A DNA stretch of 5,542 nucleotides. Source: Vulcanimicrobiota bacterium. Its GTDB lineage: Bacteria > Vulcanimicrobiota > Vulcanimicrobiia > Eremiobacterales > Eremiobacteraceae. Positions 1 to 5,264 of this stretch are shown piece by piece; the first letter of the stretch is position 1; every line of letters starts with the position of its first letter. Position numbers and translations under genes: made by a program. The notes below the pieces were generated by a model. That model saw nothing but the letters and a program-made list of their open reading frames with translations, was not told the origin of the DNA and did not search any database. The DNA lies in the NCBI GenBank assembly GCA_019232725.1, contig JAFANK010000290.1, positions 1-5,542 of the forward strand. The letters are read 5' to 3'.

Positions 1-2639
1 GTTCCTTTGCGCGGCAAGAGATCGCCCCATGCGCCTTTGCGCACGTACCGGTAACCGTCGCGCGCGCCCGCGACGACTCGGCCCGGTCGCACTGCGAGCG
101 TCGAGCGCGGTGCGAGCGCGCGCACCACGAACGCGCCCGACGCGTCGGGCGACCCGTAAATGTAAAAGCCCTGCTCGTTCAGCGGCGAGCGTTCGATGTC
201 ACGCATGCTGGACGGCGCCCGGTGCTCGGGGTTGGCGACCGCCGCGGGAACCGTGAGTTCCTCTTGCGGTCCATCGAACGCACCGCTTGCAGCATTGAAG
301 TGGACTGCGCGAAATCGTTCGGCGCCAAGCGGGCCGATAAACCGCACGAGGCCGTAGTAGCAGCCCGCGATCTGCACGGGCTCGCGCGCGATGCGCAGCA
401 CCGGGTCGTCACCATCGTCGAGGTGGACAGCGTCCACCAGCATCACCATAACATCATCGAGCGGCCGCGAGCCAGCAAGCGACTCCAAGGGATCCACGAG
501 CTGCCACTGATTCAGGCGTGTCGGACAAACGGTGCCACCGGTCGTGCTCGAGTACTCTGCGTCCGCGCTGAAGAACAGATCGCGTGTCACGGCGACAACG
601 CGACGTTGGACGTCTGCGTCGCCCGACCAGCGCAGCTTGACGCGCTGACCCAAAAGATGCGTGCATCCCTCGGGTGCATGGTGGATCTCGAGCCAGGCTC
701 CGCGCACGGCATCGCGCTCATCTCGGCGCGGCAAGATGAGCCGGCCCATCCATGCTGCGAGCGGCACGTAGGGCCCGCCCTGTAGCGCTACGCCCGGTGG
801 ATAATATTCGGGCCGGTTCCACGCAGACGCGACGTAATAGCTGTAGTTCGTGAGTCGTTTGGGCGGCGGCATAGGAATGGCAAAGCGCCCAGCGACGATG
901 CGCGTGATGTTGTCGAGCGTCTGCTCGAGATGCGTGCGACCGTCGGGCAGCCGCGCCGTCGCATCGAACATGCCGCCCGGCTCCATATGGCAGACGGGGC
1001 CAAGAGCGATATGCGTGATGCGGCCCAAACGCAATGCGCGGTTCCATTGCGAGAGCGACATGATCTTCCATCGCGACGGAAACAAGATCGGCCCCAGGCG
1101 TTGGATATTGTCCTTATCCCCGACCTGATGGTAGACATGCCCGAGGTCCAAGAACCAGCCGCTGCCGCTCATGACGCCGCCTAAGGTGATCAGGTCGACC
1201 TGCGCCTCGAGTGCATGGCGCAACAGGCGTGCCGCGCCTGCCGCCATCTGGGCACCGCCGCTGTATCCGATGAGCGTCACCGGTATGCCGCTGCCGGGCA
1301 CGTAGCCATTGGCGATGAGCCCGTCGTGCAGCAACGAGGCGATGCCATAGTTATACATAGGCCCGTACCGCGGATCGGTTGAGACGCCGACGATGACGAT
1401 GTTGCGCAGGTTGATGAGCAGCCCCAGGATCGATTCCGGTTTCGCGATACGTGTGGCATCGATGAATTTCCACAGACCTGAGAAGAGCGGATCGTCGTCG
1501 AGCGGCCGATTGAACACCGAGTAGACCATGAGGCCACGAATGAACCGCGATCGCGCGGGCAACACCGGCTCCAACGCATCGAGAAATTTCTCGACATCAG
1601 CAGTGTACGCCGATCCTGACTGCGAGATGCCATCCAAATAGACGATGTAGCGCGAGACGTCGTGTGTGCTCGCCGCCCTCACTCGCTCGCGCGGCGGCGG
1701 CGTGATCGTCTCGCCGAACCACCCTGCCCACCACCCCATCGTCTCGAGCGGCGTGAGCAACGCGCCGACGACAAGCGCCACGATTGCGATCCAAAGCAAC
1801 TCGAACGGCAACCGAGCGATGAGCGGCAGATGCGCGCTCCATCCCAAAAGAACGCTCTGCAACGGACGAGCTACGAACAGCACCAACACGAAAAGCGCGA
1901 CGATCACGGCGATGTAGACGGCGGTCGAGGATCTGCTCGCTGCACTACCGCCAGTCGCCGACTTTGTGGTGCCTGCCTGGGGCGAGCCCGGCGCAACGCC
2001 GCTGACCCCGTCAGCATCGTCGAACACAGATGCTGCCGCCGGCTCGAGGGCCACACCCGTCACGGCGTTCATCAGCTTGATGCCCAGCTGCGAGAGCGGA
2101 CGGCCGATCGTCTGCTCGCCGATAGCAAGGCCGAGCCATCCGAGTCCCGCAAGTACGAAAGCCTCCCCGATCGAGACGCGCCCGACGGCAGCGATGCCAA
2201 CGACCATCGCAAGCAGCTGCCACATACGCAAGACCCACATGATGCCGATGCCTGCATATGGCAGCGCCTCGAAGATCGAAAACACAAACGGCACATAACT
2301 GACCGCCAGCACGATCCACAGCTCGCCGAGCGGCAACCGCACCCCGCTGAAGCGCGCAACCGCCCACGTGCAGAGGGCGTAGAGCCCGTAGCCGATTGCG
2401 TACAGCACGGCGCTGGTCACGAGGCTCACCGCAAAGCGCCCCGCGCTGACCTTATTGGCGAAGAGCACAAAGCACTGACCTAACGAGCGGGAGAGACCTC
2501 CCGCCAGTAGGATGACCACCGCGATGAGCCCGCCGTTATCGAGCGCCACGCTGTCGAGGAACGCCTGGCCGTGAAGCCGCATGACGCCGAAGAGCGTCGC
2601 CCACAAGTCTGGTGCGAAGGTTTCAGCGTTGGGACTCAT
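1..2639 (-). CDS. Large membrane-anchored alpha/beta-hydrolase-like protein with Yip1-like N-terminus (3' end outside window)
   Basis: Reading the minus strand from the ATG at 2639 gives 879 codons without a stop, still open at the left edge. Residues 36-178 hold about five hydrophobic segments (near 36-60, 70-95, 106-124, 130-152, 158-178) with the proline and tryptophan pattern of Yip1-like membrane domains. An Ala/Gly/Ser/Thr-rich linker follows (199-240), then two more helices (241-257, 277-297) and the motif PLETMGWWAGWFGE (297-310). From about 328 an alpha/beta-hydrolase-like domain begins, with YIVYLDGIS at 331-339 and the nucleophile elbow GYSGG at 458-462 (Ser460). Asp508 or Asp510 (GDKDN) and His551 (CHMEPGG) are candidate acid and histidine, by position only. 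Beyond 575 lies a long soluble region with HH (653-654), DPLESLAG (716-723) and SPLNEQGFYIYG (818-829). From memory, similar proteins of about 1,000 residues or more occur in cyanobacteria under vague labels such as CAAX protease; this is unverified. Substrate unknown; an esterase, lipase or peptidase at the membrane is inference. The start follows the upstream stop directly, with no clear ribosome-binding site. Confidence 0.88.
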   Translation of the reverse strand, partial: MSPNAETFAPDLWATLFGVMRLHGQAFLDSVALDNGGLIAVVILLAGGLSRSLGQCFVLFANKVSAGRFAVSLVTSAVLYAIGYGLYALCTWAVARFSGVRLPLGELWIVLAVSYVPFVFSIFEALPYAGIGIMWVLRMWQLLAMVVGIAAVGRVSIGEAFVLAGLGWLGLAIGEQTIGRPLSQLGIKLMNAVTGVALEPAAASVFDDADGVSGVAPGSPQAGTTKSATGGSAASRSSTAVYIAVIVALFVLVLFVARPLQSVLLGWSAHLPLIARLPFELLWIAIVALVVGALLTPLETMGWWAGWFGETITPPPRERVRAASTHDVSRYIVYLDGISQSGSAYTADVEKFLDALEPVLPARSRFIRGLMVYSVFNRPLDDDPLFSGLWKFIDATRIAKPESILGLLINLRNIVIVGVSTDPRYGPMYNYGIASLLHDGLIANGYVPGSGIPVTLIGYSGGAQMAAGAARLLRHALEAQVDLITLGGVMSGSGWFLDLGHVYHQVGDKDNIQRLGPILFPSRWKIMSLSQWNRALRLGRITHIALGPVCHMEPGGMFDATARLPDGRTHLEQTLDNITRIVAGRFAIPMPPPKRLTNYSYYVASAWNRPEYYPPGVALQGGPYVPLAAWMGRLILPRRDERDAVRGAWLEIHHAPEGCTHLLGQRVKLRWSGDADVQRRVVAVTRDLFFSADAEYSSTTGGTVCPTRLNQWQLVDPLESLAGSRPLDDVMVMLVDAVHLDDGDDPVLRIAREPVQIAGCYYGLVRFIGPLGAERFRAVHFNAASGAFDGPQEELTVPAAVANPEHRAPSSMRDIERSPLNEQGFYIYGSPDASGAFVVRALAPRSTLAVRPGRVVAGARDGYRYVRKGAWGDLLPRKG
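134..151. repeat. 18-bp perfect palindrome inside the hydrolase gene
   Basis: CGCCCGACGCGTCGGGCG is identical to its reverse complement. It lies within codons for residues 830-836 (SPDASGA) of the large membrane hydrolase. It is most simply a by-product of GC-rich codon choice, but it is the longest perfect dyad I noticed in the window. Confidence 0.6.
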
Positions 2640-3272
2640 CTATGCCGGCGGACGAGCGGTCATGACGATCCAGTCGCCGTAGACGTTGCGCAGCCGTCCG
2701 CGCTCGTGGAAACCACAACGCGTGTACGCTGCGATCGCGGGCGCATTATCGGGCTGCACTTCTAAGCGCACTTCCTCGATGCCCCGCGTGTGAAGATAGC
2801 GCAAACCCTGAGCGACGAGCAGCGTGGCAGCGCCATGACCGCGAGCTGACGATGCGACTGCGATGTTCAGCAGTTGCGCATCCCCGGTCGTGCGATACGC
2901 GGACGATGATCCCGCGAAGAGCATCTTGTTCCAGAGCTGCCCAAAAAGCGCAGACCAGCGTAACCCATAGCGCCCCGTGATCGCGCGCAGGCCCCAGGCG
3001 AAGACGCAACCGCTCGTCAGAGCGGCGCGCTGCAACGTATGGACGGAGCTCGTGAAGAGGGCGTACCCGACCAGCCGACCGTCCACGTGGGCTGCCAAAA
3101 ACCCACCCGGTTCCAACGCTCGCGCGAAGGTCCAGACATCCACCATCGCGTCTGGCTTAGGCGGATCTCCGTATAGCCGGCGTACGTTATCGCCAAATCC
3201 ATCGAAGAAGATGCGCACCGCCGCTTCGATTTCTGCCGGCTCGATGGGCGCGATCGCGATGGAAGCGTTCAA
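2640..3272 (-). CDS. GNAT-family N-acetyltransferase (RimI-like core), TTG start
   Basis: The gene encodes 210 residues and ends in TAG. The acetyl-CoA-binding part is clear: LLNIAVASSARGHGAATLL (134-152) is GNAT motif A, with the R/Q-x-x-G-x-G/A pyrophosphate loop as ARGHGA (143-148). LEVQPDNAPAIAAYTRCGF (170-188) is motif B with the N-x-x-A-x-x-x-Y pattern seen in RimI-like enzymes. The protein is about 60 residues longer than RimI (usually about 150). The extra length lies between residues 85 and 130, a segment rich in Trp, Leu and basic residues that may be amphipathic. The start is the TTG at 3272: an AGGAGG lies 8 bases upstream, and the nearby ATG at 3289 is out of frame. The ATG of the membrane hydrolase follows this gene's stop with no gap, so the two are probably co-translated. 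Family assignment is secure. The acceptor (protein N-terminus, amine or small molecule) cannot be told from sequence, and rimI should not be assigned. Confidence 0.88.
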   Translation of the reverse strand: MNASIAIAPIEPAEIEAAVRIFFDGFGDNVRRLYGDPPKPDAMVDVWTFARALEPGGFLAAHVDGRLVGYALFTSSVHTLQRAALTSGCVFAWGLRAITGRYGLRWSALFGQLWNKMLFAGSSSAYRTTGDAQLLNIAVASSARGHGAATLLVAQGLRYLHTRGIEEVRLEVQPDNAPAIAAYTRCGFHERGRLRNVYGDWIVMTARPPA

Positions 3273-3280
3273 AAGAAAGA

Positions 3281-3286
3281 CCTCCT
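3281..3286 (-). promoter_or_regulatory. Shine-Dalgarno AGGAGG deciding the TTG start of the GNAT gene
   Basis: On the minus strand AGGAGG is followed by 8 bases (TCTTTCTT) and then TTG at 3272. This is a full-consensus site at ideal spacing, and it is the reason for choosing a non-ATG start. It also forms most of the 3' arm of the hairpin at 3281-3317, so its accessibility may be controlled by folding of the mRNA. Confidence 0.8.
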
Positions 3287-3317
3287 CATGCGCCGCTGCA
3301 GCGCTGTCGTGAGGAGG
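3281..3317 (-). promoter_or_regulatory. Hairpin between HU and GNAT genes that buries the GNAT ribosome-binding site; terminator-like
   Basis: On the minus strand the arms are CCTCCTCACG (3317-3308) and CATGAGGAGG (3290-3281), which pair at nine of ten positions with one C-A mismatch. The 17-base loop contains the perfect palindrome CGCTGCAGCG (3294-3303), which could add a short inner stem. The 3' arm contains the AGGAGG of the GNAT gene. The bases after it, TCTTTCTTTT, are T-rich, so in HU mRNA the structure resembles an intrinsic terminator about 25 bases past the HU stop. The pairing is seen directly. Whether it acts as terminator, translational switch, processing site or protein target is inference. 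In plus-strand RNA the C-A mismatch becomes a U-G pair, but that strand carries no gene here. Confidence 0.55.
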
Positions 3318-3342
3318 CCGTTATCGCCGATGCGAGGTGAGG

Positions 3343-3633
3343 TTACTTCTTCTTCCCGCCCTTATTGACGGCATCGCGCAGGTCCTTACCCGGATGAAAC
3401 GCAGGAACGGTGCGGGCGGCGATCATGAGCTTCTCGCCGGTCTTTGGGTTGCGGCCTTCGCGAGCCTTGCGCTTGCGAACCTCGAAGCTTCCGAACGGGA
3501 TGAGCGCCACTTTCTCGCCGTGCGTGAGCGCGCCTTTGATGGTTTCCAACACATGGTCGACGACATCAGATACGTCGCGGCGCGGCAGCTCCGTCTTCTT
3601 CGAAATCTCTTCGATCAGCTCGGCCTTGGTCAT
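3343..3633 (-). CDS. HU-family histone-like DNA-binding protein
   Basis: The product is a 96-residue member of the HU/IHF family, near the usual 90 residues. Such proteins are homodimeric or heterodimeric nucleoid proteins that bend DNA and bind it with little sequence preference. The N-terminal helices (MTKAELIEEISKKTELPRRD, 1-20, to about 38) form the dimer body. ALIPFGSFEV (43-52) is the conserved beta segment. GRNPKTGE (60-67) is the beta-arm signature with the intercalating proline at 63. PAFHPGKDLRDAVN (77-90) is the closing helix. The tail GGKKK is a short lysine-rich extension of the last residues, not a long histone-like tail. HU is favoured over IHF by the generic arm sequence, but the two cannot be separated by eye. 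The ATG at 3633 has GAGGTGA just upstream (3637-3643), a good ribosome-binding site. It lies on the aroQ strand, 141 bases downstream of aroQ, with no convincing terminator between. Confidence 0.96.
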   Translation of the reverse strand: MTKAELIEEISKKTELPRRDVSDVVDHVLETIKGALTHGEKVALIPFGSFEVRKRKAREGRNPKTGEKLMIAARTVPAFHPGKDLRDAVNKGGKKK

Positions 3634-3774
3634 CGGTCACCTCTCTCTTTGTGCAGCACAGTCTTTAGTACGCGCGTATCGTCCGCGCTCATGATGGGGA
3701 GCGTTCGCGCGACGATGCTTGCTCCGGGTCACCTGTTTGCGGCGGACCCTAGGATTCCTCCCGATTTTTGGCGC
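3634..3774 (-). other. 141-bp spacer between aroQ and HU gene; possible HU leader
   Basis: No confident promoter or intrinsic terminator is visible. The aroQ stop is followed by CGCCAAAAATCGGGAGG with no GC hairpin plus T-run. What can be seen: short pairing arms GGGTC/GACCC (3745-3749 with 3726-3730), a 10-bp palindrome TACGCGCGTA (3669-3678), and a 20-codon ATG frame (3630-3692) whose TGA overlaps the HU start codon. HU may be transcribed from a promoter here or by read-through from aroQ; the sequence does not decide. Confidence 0.4.
3637..3643 (-). promoter_or_regulatory. Ribosome-binding site of the HU gene
   Basis: GAGGTGA on the minus strand matches the 3' half of the consensus AAGGAGGTGA. 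Its AGG core ends six bases before the ATG at 3633. It supports the HU start and lies within a purine-rich run (AAAGAGAGAGGTGA). Confidence 0.7.
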
Positions 3775-4233
3775 TCAAACCCTTGTCCTATCGAGGATTG
3801 CGGCGATAGCACGCAACCCGAGCAGATAGGAGTCGGCGCCGAAACCCGCGACTGTACCGTCGACGACCGGCGCGATGACCGAACGTCGGCGGAACGGCTC
3901 GCGCGCATAAATGTTCGTGAGGTGGATTTCTACTTTCGGCACGGTCACCGATGCAAGCGCGTCGCGCAGCGCATACGAGTAATGCGTGTAGGCGCCCGGA
4001 TTGATGACGATCGCCTGGCCTGCTTCACCGGCAGCGTGGACAGCATCGATCAGCGCACCTTCTGACGAGTGCTGATGGATGTTGATCACCAACCTGAGCG
4101 TTGCGGCCAACTCGTGCAACCGCTTGTCGATCGACGCCAGCGTTTCCGAGCCATAGATCTGCGGTTCACGCTTGCCGAGCGCGTTCAGATTCGGGCCGTG
4201 CAGGACGACGACAGTCCTCGTGCGCTCGCTCAT
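3775..4233 (-). CDS. aroQ: 3-dehydroquinate dehydratase, type II
   Basis: The product (152 residues, near the usual 145-150) dehydrates 3-dehydroquinate to 3-dehydroshikimate in the shikimate pathway. Type II enzymes are cytosolic dodecamers working through an enolate intermediate. Family signatures are in order: VVVLHGPNLNALGKREPQIYG (8-28), including the flexible lid with Arg22 and the catalytic Tyr27; HQHSSEGALIDAVH (53-66); INPGAYTHYSYALRDAL (77-93) with Asn78 and His84; VEIHLTNIYARE (101-112) with Glu102, His104 and Arg111; and GTVAGFGADSYLLGL (126-140). The frame stays open upstream to about 4443, but the ATG at 4233 is chosen because the family motif begins a few residues later and the upstream extension is Arg-rich and unlike the family. 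An in-frame GTG at 4260 is an alternative. No strong Shine-Dalgarno is visible. The gene is divergent from hslO and heads the minus-strand run of genes. Confidence 0.96.
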   Translation of the reverse strand: MSERTRTVVVLHGPNLNALGKREPQIYGSETLASIDKRLHELAATLRLVINIHQHSSEGALIDAVHAAGEAGQAIVINPGAYTHYSYALRDALASVTVPKVEIHLTNIYAREPFRRRSVIAPVVDGTVAGFGADSYLLGLRAIAAILDRTRV

Positions 4234-4328
4234 GGATTGCGTTCGCTCTTGGGCTTGCACTGTAGTGGTTCCTGTCACAGGTCGTTGCGGGCAGGACGCC
4301 ACGCCCACCGCTTTCGAAGTCCGACGAG
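4234..4328. promoter_or_regulatory. Divergent aroQ/hslO intergenic region, presumed promoters
   Basis: Both genes read away from this 95-bp gap, so it should hold the promoters for both unless transcripts come from inside coding sequence. The best plus-strand match is weak: TTGCGT (4237-4242), an 18-bp spacer, then TGTAGT (4261-4266). A short dyad CCTGTCACAGG (4271-4281) lies just downstream and could be an operator or chance. No convincing minus-strand hexamer pair was found. Neither gene has a strong ribosome-binding site here. Confidence 0.3.
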
Positions 4329-5228
4329 ATGCCTTCGGATTATGCCGCTGCCGCGCTTGCCGCGGGCGATAGCGTGCGTATCGTCGCTGCTCGCACGACA
4401 TCGGTGGTCGCAAGCGCGCAGCAGCGCCACGGCTGTTCGCCAACGGTGACCGCCGCGCTCGGACGGCTGCTCACCGGCGCGGCACTCATGGGCAGCTTCC
4501 TCAAGGGCCGCGAGCGCATCACGCTGCAGGTCAACGGCACAGGGCCCGTCCGCGGCATCGTCGCCGAGGCGTCTGCCGGCGGCAGAGTTCGTGGATATCC
4601 GCTGCGACCGCGAGCTGAGTTGCCGCTCAACCCGGCGGGCAAGTTCGACGTCGGCGGTGTCATCGGTGAGGGCTACCTGCACGTCACACGTTCATTCGAT
4701 ACCGGGCAGCCATACACAAGCGCCGTGCCCCTTGCGACGGGCGAGGTCGGCGATGACCTTGCCCGGTATTTCGCGCATTCCGAACAGGTGCCGTCGGTGG
4801 TCGCTGTGGGCGTGCTCGCGAACCCGGGCGGCGTGATCGCGGCGGGTGGTTTTTTGGCGAACTTGCTTCCGGGTGCTGCCGAGTCGACTATCAACGTGCT
4901 GGAAGAGAATGTCCGCGGCCTGCCGCATGTGAGCACACTGATACGCGAGCGGATGTCGCCCGAACAGATCGTGGAGCGCGTCGCGGGCGCGCTGGGTGCG
5001 CGCGTCACGCATGTGGCGCCGGTGTCATTCACGTGCACGTGCAGCCGCGAGCGCGTGACGCGGGTGCTCGTGGGCTTGGGCGAAGGCGAACTCGATCAGA
5101 TGGCCCGCGCGCAGGAAGACACCGAGGTCACCTGTGATTTCTGCGGTCAGCGTTATTATTTCTCGCCGCACGAAATCGGTGAGCTGCGCCGTAGCGCATC
5201 TGACGCTGCGGATGCGACGAACGGGTGA
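4329..5228 (+). CDS. hslO: Hsp33 redox-regulated molecular chaperone (33 kDa chaperonin)
   Basis: The product has 299 residues, the normal Hsp33 length. Hsp33 is a cytosolic holdase inactive when reduced with zinc bound; oxidative stress joins its cysteines into disulfides, releases zinc, unfolds the linker and exposes client-binding surfaces. The zinc site is complete: Cys236 and Cys238 (TCTCSRERV) with Cys269 and Cys272 (CDFC), the C-x-C and C-x2-C pattern. N-terminal family features include ARTTSVV near 21-27, the TAALGRLLTGAALMGSFLKG stretch (41-60), ITLQVNGTGPVRGIVAEA (64-81), the conserved GEVGDDLARYFAHSEQVPS (138-156) and GGFLANLLPGA (173-183). An additional cysteine, Cys36, lies outside the zinc site. 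The ATG at 4329 gives the expected short N-terminus with DY near residue 4; only a weak purine-rich stretch precedes it. The gene is divergent from aroQ and convergent with tyrS, so it is probably monocistronic. Confidence 0.97.
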   Translation: MPSDYAAAALAAGDSVRIVAARTTSVVASAQQRHGCSPTVTAALGRLLTGAALMGSFLKGRERITLQVNGTGPVRGIVAEASAGGRVRGYPLRPRAELPLNPAGKFDVGGVIGEGYLHVTRSFDTGQPYTSAVPLATGEVGDDLARYFAHSEQVPSVVAVGVLANPGGVIAAGGFLANLLPGAAESTINVLEENVRGLPHVSTLIRERMSPEQIVERVAGALGARVTHVAPVSFTCTCSRERVTRVLVGLGEGELDQMARAQEDTEVTCDFCGQRYYFSPHEIGELRRSASDAADATNG

Positions 5229-5264
5229 GGTGGGCACGTGAAGTGCTGACCCCTACTTTATTTT
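5229..5264 (+). terminator. Possible hslO terminator in the convergent hslO/tyrS gap
   Basis: Just after the hslO stop, GCAC (5234-5237) pairs with GTGC (5243-5246) around the loop GTGAA. An outer GGT (5229-5231) can pair with ACC (5249-5251), leaving a small imperfect middle. The plus strand then reads CTACTTTATTTT, a T-rich run that overlaps the end of tyrS. The stem is short and imperfect, so intrinsic termination is plausible rather than clear. No matching T-run for tyrS transcripts is seen on the minus strand. Confidence 0.4.

Noticed and set aside
222..785. Plus-strand open frame of 187 codons
   Set aside because: It is antisense to the C-terminal part of the hydrolase gene, lacks a ribosome-binding site and shows no family motif.
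788..1633. Several Arg/Ser/Cys-rich minus-strand frames in other phases of the hydrolase region
   Set aside because: They are frame-shifted readings of the hydrolase gene; the in-phase reading is uninterrupted and has coherent hydrophobic and catalytic motifs.
1662..2483. Long plus-strand open frame (273 codons)
   Set aside because: It is very rich in Arg, His, Asp and Gln with no domain-like pattern. It lies wholly opposite the continuous hydrolase frame, which has membrane helices and recognisable motifs, so it is an antisense shadow of GC-rich codons.
2729..3260. GCGATCGC octamers, as in the cyanobacterial HIP1 repeat
   Set aside because: Only two copies were noticed (near 2731 and 3251); HIP1-rich genomes carry far more, and GC-rich DNA gives a few by chance.
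3337..4065. Plus-strand open frame of 242 codons across HU and aroQ
   Set aside because: It runs opposite two unmistakable conserved genes and through their spacer, so it is a shadow frame.
4234..4443. N-terminal extension of aroQ up to 4443
   Set aside because: The extra 70 residues are Arg-rich, overlap the start of hslO on the other strand and precede the normal family N-terminus, so the ATG at 4233 is preferred.
5030..5041. 12-bp palindrome CACGTGCACGTG
   Set aside because: It arises from the repeated Thr-Cys codons (ACG TGC ACG TGC) of the Hsp33 zinc motif and needs no other explanation.
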